The notes under the pieces: generated by a model | What the model was told of the DNA's origin: nothing | What the model saw: the letters and a program-made list of their open reading frames with translations, nothing else | Databases searched by the model: none | Origin: Ectobius pallidus | Taxonomy: Eukaryota; Arthropoda; Insecta; Blattodea; Ectobiidae | Assembly (NCBI GenBank): GCA_964059195.1 | Contig: CAXKWD010000009.1 | Location: forward strand, 89,005,432 to 89,069,431 | Length of the DNA: 64,000 nucleotides | Reading direction: 5' to 3' | Part shown: one piece after another, positions 34,170 to 44,299 of the stretch | Layout: the number at the start of each line of letters is the position of its first letter | Position numbering within the stretch: the first letter of the stretch is position 1 | Translations under genes and position numbers: made by a program

Positions 34170-34285
34170 CCAAAAGTTTTGTATCTGAAACAAGATGTAG
34201 CAATGAAATTTGAAAGGTTAATGTCACACAAAAAATCGGAGTACCCCACAGATTCCCCCCCCCCCCCGATGAGCCCCTCCCGAAC
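34170..34285 (+). repeat. Duplicated segment D, copy 2
   Basis: Second copy of the 33668-33785 segment, with a longer C-run (34254-34267). Confidence 0.75.
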
Positions 34286-35079
34286 CAAAATCTGCTGTTC
34301 AAGGACGTGCTCATTATTTACATTTCCAGGCATTAAGCAATAGGATAAATTAGGAAGTTTATCGGTTAACTACAATAAAGCTATTTCTATGACTAGAAAA
34401 TTCAGCGTTTTGGGTTTACAATGACATAATTACTTCACCTAAATAATAAAAGAGTTATTCCATTTTTCCACTGAAACTTTTTATGTACTTTGTTGTTACA
34501 ATTAGAACATCTCCTCTGTTTGGCAATGAATTGATACGAAACAATGGAAATGGTCACCGCCCTAGATAGTAATTTATGCAGTTGAATTAAAGCATTACAT
34601 AAATGAGGTATTTTTTGTGTCGTGCTGGCCTTTTAATTGTATTTCATGTAATGAAAGCAGTGTAACACTGCGCTCACGGTTGAATGCTAATTTAAGAGCA
34701 TTTCTTTTTGGTTTTGACCACTTTGCCGCTCACAAAATAGTAACTAAAACCGTTGGTACGCATTGAAATAACGGGTCACTAAATTATTTTGTGGTGAAAT
34801 GAAAAAAAGGGGGGATATCGCTCTTGTCAAATCTGCGTAATCATTAAAGCTGATGGTACATTAAAGTTTGGAAGAAAATTTTAATGACATGCCAATGGTC
34901 AACCATTAAAACATCTTTATTTGTTAGATTACCTTTGCTTTTCTACAATTTTGTCATCGGATGTTTATGACCTAAAAAAGGGGAAAATATGACTTTAAAA
35001 ATGACCAAATATGGCCCAAAAATCCTAAAAACAACCCCATAAAAGAAAGTATTTTCCAAAAATAAATGTTCCAATTGAC
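34286..35079. other. No gene recognised
   Basis: No domain or structured repeat found. Confidence 0.4.
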
Positions 35080-35400
35080 ACGTTTAATGGCACTAAATTT
35101 TTATATCACATTAATTCAATTAAACAATCACTTTTTAACAATTTTACAAGTGGTATACAGTTTTACCTGTAAAGAACTTCTAATCTGTTAATGTTTCCAG
35201 TTACCACTGCAAATGTGAATTGAAAATATTTTTAAAATATGTCTATTGGATGTTGTTCACAAGGAGGAAGTGGTAATATGTGCTATAATTTGTTACCGTC
35301 CCTTCACATTTCTGTGACAGTAAAACCAAAATATTCGTAACTTCTTTCCAGGGAAAAAAATAATAATAAAAAAATTAACCCGACAATTTAGTGCATACAA
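35080..35400 (+). repeat. Dispersed repeat module C, copy 2
   Basis: Collinear with 30050-30340, with extra CAGTTACCACTGCAAATG near 35200 and an A-rich tract near 35360. AAGGAGGAAGTGGTAATATG matches 36402-36556 better than the first copy does. Confidence 0.75.
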
Positions 35401-35736
35401 TGTTTACTGACCATGAAGAAGCTGTAAAATGAAAAAAAACGGCGGCTTCCTTTCTAAGATGGAGATCAGGGAAACTGACCATGTTGCAACAAAAGTATGA
35501 CTTTACCGGGGTAAACTAAGCAACTTACCGCCGTATTCTGAATACCGAGATTGGTGCACTCGGGCATAAGTTTCATGAAAATCGGATAAAGTTTATCGCG
35601 CGTACATACACACAGACAGACGGATAGACATTTTCCCCGTCGCCCTTGAAGTCTTAGAAAGTACCAGTCTGGCACTTATACTAATAACATGCGTCTAATA
35701 GCTTTGTTTTTGTTTTTTTTTACAGTTAACGTAATA
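35401..35736. other. No gene recognised
   Basis: ATTCTGAATACCGAGATTGG and GAAAATCGGATAAAGTTTAT with a run of CACACAGACAGACGG are repeat-like text, but there is no second copy in the window. Confidence 0.35.
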
Positions 35737-35978
35737 AATTGAAGGGGCTAGTTCCATAAGGGCGTAAGGCACATCTTGAATTTTGAGCTTTTAACATTTA
35801 TGCCTTCTCCTCATATCTCTTAAATACTCAGTGAACAATTTATACTTGTGCCTTAAACCTCTGCTCAGTCATAAGAAAATTCCTGTGCTTGTGAGTGGTA
35901 ACATTGTTTAAAAACATTAAGATTTCTCAAAACTATGCTCTTGTGCCTTACGCCCTTATGGAACTAGCCCCTTCAATT
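35737..35978. mobile_element. MITE with 33-37 bp terminal inverted repeats
   Basis: GAAGGGGCTAGTTCCATAAG then GGCGTAAGGCACA at the left end is matched exactly, in reverse complement, at the right end. AATT flanks both sides (35737-35740 and 35975-35978). The interior of about 170 bp is AT-rich and noncoding. Because AATT is palindromic I cannot tell whether it is target duplication or part of the inverted repeat, so the superfamily is open. Confidence 0.85.
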
Positions 35979-36154
35979 ACATTTTGTGTTCAACAATGTG
36001 TTTATTTTTTCTGTTTACCCCCATAACGTATTTCCGTCCCATGGTTCATTGTATTAAAATACTCGTATGAATGTTCCTTACCATTATATGAAGAATGTGG
36101 ACTCATTTCATGGACACTCTGTATATGTTATACACACACATATATATAGTCTTA

Positions 36155-36372
36155 TATATGTATCACCATGGCCCTGGGGTCGACTCAGCCTCTAACAGAA
36201 ATTGCTCCTGGTACTCTAACAGAAATGAGTACCAGGAGCAATCCTGGGGGTAAAGAGGGCCGGTGCGTAAGGCTGACAACCTTACCACCTTCATGGGGAT
36301 TGTCTAAAATCTGGGAGCCTCAACCTCCTGGAACCCTGTAGGCCTCCATGGCCTGTATAGGGAACACTTTAC
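36155..36372 (+). repeat. Dispersed repeat E with a perfect hairpin
   Basis: GGTAAAGAGGGCCGGTGCGT, GGCTGACAACCTTACCACCT and a terminal CTTTACCT block recur, diverged, at 48370-48545. Inside, ATTGCTCCTGGTACT (36201-36215) and AGTACCAGGAGCAAT (36228-36242) are a perfect 15-bp inverted pair with a 12-base loop. GC-rich compared with flanks. It ends in an (AT)n tract, as retroposons often do. Confidence 0.6.
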
Positions 36373-36401
36373 CTATATATATATATATATATATATATAT
36401 T
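36373..36401. repeat. (AT)n tract
   Basis: Uninterrupted TA dinucleotides at the junction of repeats E and C. Confidence 0.9.
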
Positions 36402-36556
36402 TTTAAACATGTCTATTGGATGTTGTTAACAAGGAGGAAGTGGTAATATGTGCTATAACTTGTTACCGTCTCTTCACATTTCTGTTAGAGTAAAACCAAA
36501 ATATTCGTGACTCCTTTTTAGAAAAAATAAAATAAACCCGCACATAATGTTTACCG
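36402..36556 (+). repeat. Dispersed repeat module C, copy 3 (right half)
   Basis: CATGTCTATTGGATGTTGTT, AAGGAGGAAGTGGTAATATG and AGTAAAACCAAAATATTCGT match copies 1 and 2. The left half is replaced by the (AT)n tract. Confidence 0.75.
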
Positions 36557-36564
36557 GCCATCTT

Positions 36565-36612
36565 AAATATATATATATATATAGTACCAGCCATATATAT
36601 ATATATATATAT
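36565..36612. repeat. (AT)n tracts
   Basis: Two AT runs separated by AGTACCAGCC. A short hairpin across them is likely. Confidence 0.85.
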
Positions 36613-37624
36613 AGTCTTCAGTGTTTTTTTTCTTTCTTTCATTTTAACAAGTTTCGACAGCATACCCACATTAAGGGACATTATATTCAAATGGCGTTTG
36701 ATTTGATGGGTAGTCGTCTCCTTGGAGGAATTAGCGTATAAAATGGTTCATTGCAAATGCAAATTACAATTAATGTTTAGAGATGTTTTGTGTTAAGAGA
36801 TAATAATAAAGCTTGTATTCATTATCACACAAAGACCGTGTCTGTTAAATTTTTCAAAATGTAGAAAGATCATCTACTATATAATTCTTCGCTGCTTAAC
36901 GAAACCGCTTTGTTTACTTAAATTCCCATTTCCACTGCCAGCAGAGTACGTAAATAACTTTTAATCCCCTCCCAAAGGAAACCCCGGCTTTGTTTTGTAA
37001 ATTACAAATGTACCAGTCCCTGACGCCTACTATTAATTTTCCCTCCAGATTTATGATGTATTATTGTAAAAGCTATTATAGTTCATATAATATCAGTTTT
37101 CTCCATATTCACATTCCTAATGGAAGTATATTTCCATCCATTTAATTAAAAAAATAATAATAATAAAAATAATAATAAAAAAAAACGAGATCCGAATCGT
37201 ACACATATTTAGTTAGGTCTTGGGAAAGTCAATTCCTTCTCCTCCTCATGTTTCCAAGTCAGTTCCTTCCCAAGTCTATTTTTATGGGGGGGAGGAGGGT
37301 GCGTCAGCTCCGAACAAGGATTATTTTCAGTATTAGTAAATACTAATATCGGCATTCCTACCCATTTTGCAGATTTAGGACTGTCTGTAATAGAGCAAAA
37401 TATTCATTTGTTCATTAACTTAGTAAATTTTACTTCATTATCGTTACAGGTATGTTAAGAGTCTGTTTGTGACAGTAAAGTCGTAAAATATGGTGATACT
37501 TAAATGTTTGTAAAATGCAATCAAACGGGATTAAGAACTAATCATTCTATAAATAATAACTTGAAACGTAAACTCTTGATAAAATAAAATCCTATAATGC
37601 ATCCTTCTTGGAATTCAGTTATTT
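36613..37624. other. No gene recognised
   Basis: An A-rich simple tract lies near 37148-37190. No coding motif. Confidence 0.4.
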
Positions 37625-37627
37625 TTA

Positions 37628-38336
37628 CTTCCTCTTCCCATACCATACTTAGTATAGGCAGAGGAAGTTCGACCTAAAATTCGAAGTTTAGTTTTTAACA
37701 TAAATACATGTTTTGAGGCTCCCTGAATCCAAAAATATTATTTTCAGAAATACGTCTTTGTGTGTATGAACAGTCTAGCTCCAGAACAAAAACAGTATGA
37801 AAATAGAGTTTTGTATTTGGGTTAGGTACCTCCTTGGGATGAGACACGAAGATTGGCGACGACTTTCTCTTAGTTTTAATGCCACTTTACAAGAAAAAAA
37901 ATTGTTTTCGCGATTTTCTCAAAAACGGCTTTAACGATTTTGTTAACATTTTGTACGTGATTGCCTATACTATGAGCTAGAAGTTTTATTTGAAAAAGCT
38001 CTCTGAAGGGTACTTGTAAGCCACCCACTGTTTTATAGAAAATAAGTATTGCCTGATCAACAATAATGCATTGCATCAGGTTGAAACAACTGAATACGCG
38101 CTCTTTGCAATACCGTCTCTTTAGTCTATCAGAATGTGGAGTGAGAAAGATGTATTGCCCGTGCTTAAGGTAAAGAAAGTTAGAAACGTGAGTGCATTAA
38201 AAAAATGTTATCCTTCGGGGATGCGATGTGATGCAATGTGGTACCGACTTCTACAGTATTAATTTTACAACAAATTTACATGAAGAGCCAATATATTATT
38301 ACAAAAGAGGTATACCTTTTACTTTGGCAGAGGAAG
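37628..38336 (+). mobile_element. Harbinger-like element, complete copy
   Basis: The 709-bp element starts CTTCCTCTTCCC, ends GGCAGAGGAAG, and is flanked by TTA at 37625-37627 and 38337-38339. The first 41 bp form a hairpin (CTTCCTCTTCCCATAC with GTATAGGCAGAGGAAG). Conserved interior words are GTAAGCCACCCACTG, TATCAGAATGTGGAGTGAG and ATCCTTCGGGGATGCGA. No ORF beyond chance length. It is the uninterrupted reference for the split copy at 22841. Confidence 0.8.
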
Positions 38337-38979
38337 TTATGTGTTTCGTATATATATTTTTTAAAGTAGAAACAATCCTTTCTCCCTCCTTTCTCTTTTA
38401 TATGGCGCAGCCGTAGTTTTTAACAGGTTTCACTTTGTTTGGACGAAGAGAAAAAACAGACAGTCATTTCTCATTATCGTAGCTGAAAATTCTGCCCATA
38501 CTGTTGGAGGAAACGTGGCATACGAATCTTATCTGAACTACTGGCATTGGCTCTTAATAGTTACTAAGAATACAAGTTACAAAAGGAGAGCTCTTTAGAA
38601 AAGAGTGGATTCAATTTAAATCAAGATCGAAGGGAGCATTTTAAAACCCACGAGCTACTGAAGCTTATTTTGTATTATAATTTGTTATTGCAGTCTCCAC
38701 TTTAGATTTCGCGTCAAAAAGTGAAAACGGTGGAAAATGATGACTTTGGCAGTCTACTAGCTGAAATTAAAGTATGAGTAGAGCATGTTTGGATATTTTT
38801 CCTGAAAAAATATATTGGAGCAATTACATGTAATTCAAGGACGGGTGCATAAGAAATGGAGTAAAAATAAATGAAGATACCTGATTAGCGTATATTTACG
38901 AAAAGTCCAAGGGCATTAACTCATCCAGTCTTTGATTTGAATATTCTATAATCAAGTAAAATGCTATAATTATTCATAA
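38337..38979. other. No gene recognised
   Basis: No domain or repeat found. Confidence 0.4.
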
Positions 38980-39050
38980 CCAGCAGGTGCCCGCGGCTTC
39001 CTCCGCGTTTATGATTCCAATTGCTAGTTTTTTATTATTATTATTTATTT
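38980..39050 (-). mobile_element. Helitron-like 3' end, CTGG type
   Basis: The complement reads GAAGCCGCGGGCACCTGCTGG followed by T, fitting the CTRRT end rule with GG instead of AG. The ATTCCAATTGCTAG block inside matches the relic at 4421-4626. The 5' end was not located. Confidence 0.5.
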
Positions 39051-40794
39051 GTTAACACATTTTTCTTACTTTCGTGCTTGTTTTATGTTTTATAAAACTA
39101 TAATGATTAGCTTTTGTTACAGATAAAATGTTTATTCATATACGTGAATCGATTATAATCAATAATTATTAAAATGAATTATATTAATTGATTACAAATA
39201 ATTTATTATAATTTATTACAATTTATTATTTATTATAAATAAATAATTATTTATTATACGCGGCTAATTAAGTAAATTCAAAATACCATTTTCATTGTAG
39301 CAAATTATGCATCCTTCGTTCAAAAAGTAATTTAACACTCTAGTTACTTTATCTAGGTACAATCTCAGGTTATAAAGTCAGGTAGCTGTGGGACTTACAC
39401 AACCGAAGCATTTTGAAAATTGGATGGAATTGATACCAGCTTTCTTCGCGATCATATTTACGTTGACGGAACTTGCATGGCCCCGTTAGCCCTGTGTGAG
39501 CGTATCGGATTAATCTTCTCCCAGAACTTAAAAATAAATTACATGATATGCATTACGTGTTATTCAATTGTGCAGAAATAAGTTATTTCCTTTTTCATTT
39601 ACACATTATTCTTCCACATGGTCGTCAAAATAGTAAAGAGGGTATATAACGAGAACAAATCCCTACTGATGTTTCATTACCACGAAATCTTAAGAATGAA
39701 TGTCATAGAATTTGCATTAATTAGAATAGATCTCTAGTTTCCCTTAGAGTCGGATTTATATATGAGAGATCTGAACGTTGCTTTGGTCCCTGTAGAGAAC
39801 TATCTACCATAGTTTATACTCTGAAATCAATGCAGACAAACCTCTAGACATAATGGTAAGCTGTGATATAAAAAGCATTGCGGGGATGTCAAGCTTGATT
39901 CAGACTAGAATATTCTGGTTCTTTATGATCATTCCTCTCTCTGTTACGGTGACAGGTATTGAAAGGATGAGCAAGAGGATGGGGGCTAGAAACTTAATTT
40001 GAGATTCGCTCTGCACCTTATTGTTCTGCTGATAGAGAGGACTTGTTACTAGCTTGTAGTCAGTCATGGTATTAGTTCTGTGTCCCGCTGGGTATTTGCC
40101 AACTGGTTAACTGGTTGCTCGGGGAATCCATTTCAATTGAAACCGTAGAGATGTAATAGTTTTCAGTAATACAATAGTGGTGTCTCTTAATGGTATGTAC
40201 GATTTTTCTAGATGCATTTAAAACAGAGAAATAAATATTTCGATTCATCATTATAGTAAGGTTTTAAAACTCCGTCATGAACGTTCTATTTATTATTGTT
40301 CAATTTGATTACAAACAGCAATAAGTATTTATTTATTTATCTTTTCGGTTCATATTACAGTTTTATTTTAACAACTTAAATTACAAATTTTTGAGGAACC
40401 TAGTAAAAAAGTTGCAAATTAAATATTTTCCTAATGTGATATTTTAGTGGAAAAAATTACACGCACTCTGTTCTACCGGTATATTTGAGCGAAGTCTGTT
40501 GAGTAAAAATGAAAGTACAATCCTTTTTTCAACTTTGACCTTTAATAACTTCGCAACCAATGCTATGAGAACCGAGCAATGTGGTTTTTAACGAAAATGT
40601 TTACAGGCTTTCAGACAATCACCATCCACTTTGGACGATTTCCTTTTCTATTTATTATTATTTTTATTAGATATTCGCGAAAAAACGAAAAGAGCACATT
40701 AAAATTTTGCTTAAGGGTGTGGAAAAGGGCATGGAGCTTGTTTTTTTTAAATGAAATGTAAACAGCGTTATTCTTATTTTGAAATAATGTTGTG
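39051..40794. other. No gene recognised
   Basis: Very AT-rich around 39150-39260, with repeated TTATTATAATTTATTA text. No gene. Confidence 0.4.
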
Positions 40795-40925
40795 CGGTGC
40801 CGTTGAACTCGATCAATAAAATAATAACTAATGCCCTCATCCTCAACTTAAAATGATAATTGTGCCTAGGCTTTTCGTTTTCATTAAACCATCATCAGAG
40901 CATCTTGACTGCAGGTGACAAGTTC
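40795..40925 (-). repeat. CCTAGG/GAAA repeat, copy with canonical CTGATGA
   Basis: The minus strand reads GATGCTCTGATGATGG, a short GUUU/AAAC stem, then CGAAAAGCCTAGGCAC. CTGATGA and GAAA are at hammerhead-like spacing, but the bases expected to close stem III are missing. The flank TATTATTTTATTGATCGAG (complement) matches the 42530-43110 copy. Confidence 0.45.
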
Positions 40926-41099
40926 GGAATAAAACTATTGATTTGTATAAAAAAACAATCACATAGACTGATGAACAAACATTTTTCTTTATATGTAGGC
41001 CTAGGCGCAGAGAAACGGGAAAATTTGAAATAAGTTACTTAGAAAAAATGAAGGAAACTTACAAAACTTTAATTGATACTGGAAATATATTCTACAAAA
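40926..41099. other. No gene recognised
   Basis: Short AT-rich interval with no structure seen. Confidence 0.3.
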
Positions 41100-41655
41100 G
41101 TGGAACTTTTGTTATGTATCACTTTTTAAAAATTACGTCACTTATGTGCTGTCCATTTCTCCGTGGACATTCAGTAAGTCGATTCTGAAGAAGCAATGGC
41201 GCAATGTGTTCTCCGAGATGTAGGCGATGTTTTATTCAATATGAGTCTTGAGCTTGTCCGGTCTGGTATACAATGCTCTCCAGATGTCCCCTTAAAAAAT
41301 AGTCACAAACTGAGAGGTCGGGAGACCGCGGCGGCCAAGCGAGGTTAGCATTCTTTGAAATAATGCGATCCCCAAATAAAGGTCTCACTGCTACCATAGA
41401 TTGTCGGGCAGTATGTGAGGTGGCTCCATCCTGTTGAAACCAGGTTTGCTGAATGTCAAAATTTGGAAGAGAATGGAGCCTTGGTGCCAAAAATGTCTCT
41501 CAACTTCAAATTTTCTCTGCGCCACCGTATATATAAACTCTCCGTCACTGATGACACTATTCTGAATGAAAATGTTTCCAATGAAACAGTACATGTCCAT
41601 ACCCGCTGTTATTTCCAGTACACTTATGGGATCGTTGCTGTACAAAGCCATTAGG
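41100..41655 (-). pseudogene. DD41D-type Tc1/mariner transposase relic
   Basis: The minus strand reads WFQQDGATSHTARQSM, later LAWPPRSPDLSVCDYFLRGH and LESIVYQTGQAQ. The catalytic D of QQDG and the last D of VCDYF are separated by 41 residues, the spacing of the DD41D group of the Tc1/mariner superfamily. The stretch upstream (to 41651) is a second frame, so at least one frameshift has occurred. Downstream, AYISENTLRH resembles the usual C-terminal helix. TIRs were not identified. The plus ORF at 41415-41654 is a shadow. Confidence 0.8.
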
Positions 41656-42112
41656 AATAACTCATTTCATGTAAATAGAAACGAGAAAGCGGAAGAGGAA
41701 GGAAAGGCGGGCATGAATTTCGTGGAAGCCTTCACGCCCTGACCATTATGCGGAGGATAGATAGTTACTGAGGAGTTGCCACTCCATTTTCAATTCAGAT
41801 TCCTTCACAAGGGCGGTTATTTTCACCTCCAGTTTAGCAACCACTTCTACCAACCTCTACTTCATCATGCAAATTTCTATTCCCCCCTTAATTTGTCAGT
41901 TAAGGGGTCTGATCATTGAATTGATGAGCAGATAATTATACTGTTACTAGATATGTTATAATATGGTTGGAATACAGAAGGACGGGTTCACAGGCCTCAG
42001 TTTACGATGATATAATATATGGTTAATTATCCTTATTTAGTTGTACTAAAGATATTGTGATATAAAGTTCTCGGAATTTGGATTATGGGATAGAGAAACT
42101 CACTAAAATAAT
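41656..42112. other. No gene recognised
   Basis: May include the 5' part of the DD41D element. No motif is readable. Confidence 0.35.
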
Positions 42113-42360
42113 TTTTTTATACGATGTGTTTTTTTTCCATCCATTTCTCGTTCATGCTATATTGGTGGAAAATCGATCTTCTTGCACCCAGTGGCGATAA
42201 CGACCCTACCTGCGTATTTTCTTCTTTGAAATAAATATGTGCGTCATTATTTCAAACCCAGAAGTTTTATTATTGCAATTGTGTCTTTACCTCCACTTTA
42301 TTTTTTAATATTTACTCACGATTTAATTCATAGCAGATAAGTATAATCATAATTGATTAT
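42113..42360 (+). repeat. Dispersed repeat shared with 21125-21440
   Basis: Collinear, diverged second copy: CCATCCATTTCTCGTTCATG, CCCTACCTGCGTATTTTCTT and CGATTTAATTCATAGCAGAT match blocks at 21150, 21220 and 21380. It runs into an AT-rich ATAATCATAATTGATTATAATC stretch. Confidence 0.4.
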
Positions 42361-42529
42361 TCATTAATTATTATATATAATTATAATCATAATCATAATT
42401 GATTATAATCAACAGACACACGACGAAGGGGCCACAGAGGACGATTCAGTGATAGTGTTTTTATAAAGCTTTTAGAATTTTTTTTTTTATAAATTTGAAA
42501 AGACGTAAGACAACTTTGATTTTAATGCA

Positions 42530-43110
42530 TCTAAACCTGCAAAAGAAGATGCCCTGAAGATGGCGGATTTACGCCGAAAGACCTAGGTGAATTATAAAAT
42601 AAAACATTTTTGAGTTACTGGTATTAAGTCTATTTTAAATAAAATGTTTAGACAAAGTCCGCCTTTATACCACTATTATATTTAAAAACAACAGCTGAAG
42701 TCTACAGACCAGTTAATAACACGTTTTTAAAATTAACTTTTATTGTAATATTAAAAGTACTGTTATAAGAGTCTATTAATTTGTCTAATCACTTAAATGA
42801 AGGATACGTGAGCTCAGTGAAATTAGTCCAGAACCCACTTTGGGTTATTTTACTCTATTCTTCTTTTAAGTGATTTGACAAATTAGTAGGCCCTTATAAT
42901 AGTACTTTTAATATTACAATAAAAGTTAATTTTAAAAACGTGTTATTAATTGGTCTTTTATATCTCTTGTAGACTTCAGCTGTTGTTTTTAAATATAATA
43001 GTGGTATATAGGCGGACTTTGTCTAAACATCTTATCTATAATTATACCACTTGAAATATGAAGCTAATCAATTATAACTCTACTTTATTTTATTGATCGA
43101 GCTAAACAGT
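42530..43110 (+). repeat. CCTAGG/GAAA repeat interrupted by an inverted repeat
   Basis: The left flank (GATGCCCTGAAGATGG, ACGCCGAAAGACCTAGG) and the right flank (ATTTTATTGATCGAGCTAAAC) together match the 40795-40925 copy in the opposite direction. The 387-bp inverted repeat at 42644-43030 sits between them, indicating a nested insertion. CTGAAGA (42554-42560), GGCG/CGCC and GAAA (42576-42579) repeat the hammerhead-like core arrangement. Confidence 0.5.
42644..43030. repeat. Long imperfect inverted repeat (foldback)
   Basis: Arms of about 155 and 165 bp (42644-42797 and 42865-43030) begin ATGTTTAGACAAAGTCCGCC and end with its complement. The arms differ by small indels around 42700-42720 and near the loop. 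The 67-bp loop contains CAGAACCCACTTTGGG. No coding capacity. It fits a foldback transposon; no target duplication was recognised. Confidence 0.85.
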
Positions 43111-43776
43111 ATATAACATGTATTTTAATTACATATAAGATATTATTTGAGAGCATTCTGCATAGTTCGGATGGAAAGAGAGATCTCCGGACGTCAGGAT
43201 GCTGGCTTCATTGATTTTTCTTGTTAGAAAGTGGCACTGAGAGCTAATAGCATATAGCGATAAGAACCAGGTAACAACCTTCTCCTTCATCTATCTGGAA
43301 GAGAAAATATAAAGTTCACTGTAGTGATCCCCTCACGTCTAGGAGCGAATTTCGCCTTCTCCCTCGCTCTCTTTTGAAAACCTGTCACTAAGAGCGAATT
43401 GATCGGCGTAGACTGAAGAGGGAACATCCTGGCGTCAACGAAACCTGAAGAGTCTGCTCAATGAAACCTCGAGTATCTTTTATATATATTATAAGCTCAG
43501 TGCGTGCCATTGGCTCATATGCTAGCATTGACTTTATCTACGTATTCTTTCTGTGAACATCCTTTGTAACGCTAATGAATCTTCATCTTGATGAACAAGA
43601 ATAGACGTGTAATTTGGAGATAATTTGGAGACAGAATTGTTTAAGGATTCTATATATGTGGATTCTTAGTAATCCGAACTCCAATGGGAATTATAACAAA
43701 AAATCGAATGGTCTGAGTTTCAAATTAACCAAACTAAGACTTTTTAAACGAAAATCTGTAGAGCATTTATAAAATA
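43111..43776. other. No gene recognised
   Basis: No domain or repeat found. Confidence 0.4.
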
Positions 43777-44299
43777 CTAGCATGTGCCCGCGGCTTCGCC
43801 CGCGATAATTATTTCAAAAATTAAAAATTAAGAGCATAATAGTAAAATCATTATATTTATTAACTCCTAAATCACGTGGACTACATACCACGATTAGATA
43901 GCATCGTCTGGTAAAAGCGACCTCAGATTCGAGTTTCTTGGCCCAGAAAACCTCTGTATAGTGAGATTCGTCCAAATAAAACCTTTGGCCATATTTAGGG
44001 CTTACAACATTCAAGCGATCGCGAAAGTTTTATTTTCAAGGTATGACAAAAGTAGCCAAAGCCAACTGTAATTGATTTGACATTGAAATGTATAACTGAA
44101 AACTTATGTTTTGAAAACGCACAAAATGCACGTTTTTTGCCCGTTTTACACTCATAACTCACGAACGAAAACTAAAATTAAAATTCCGGCTTCGAGGTTC
44201 ATTTTCCGACCCTTCAGCCCACCTATGTTTAAAATTTCAGATCTCTGCGTTCAGTAGATTTCGCTGGACATCGAGGACAATTCCTTTTATTAATATAGA
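43777..44299 (-). mobile_element. Non-autonomous Helitron-like element
   Basis: In the minus direction it starts TCTATATTAATAAAAGG and ends GGCGAAGCCGCGGGCACATGCTAG, between A and T, so both ends satisfy the Helitron rules. It is 523 bp, shorter than the 670-bp copy at 4627. It lacks the (ATT)n tract but retains a fuller 3' hairpin with CGCGGGCGAAG. Interior words CACTCATAACTCACGAACGA and GACCTCAGATTCGAG match the other copies. Confidence 0.75.
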
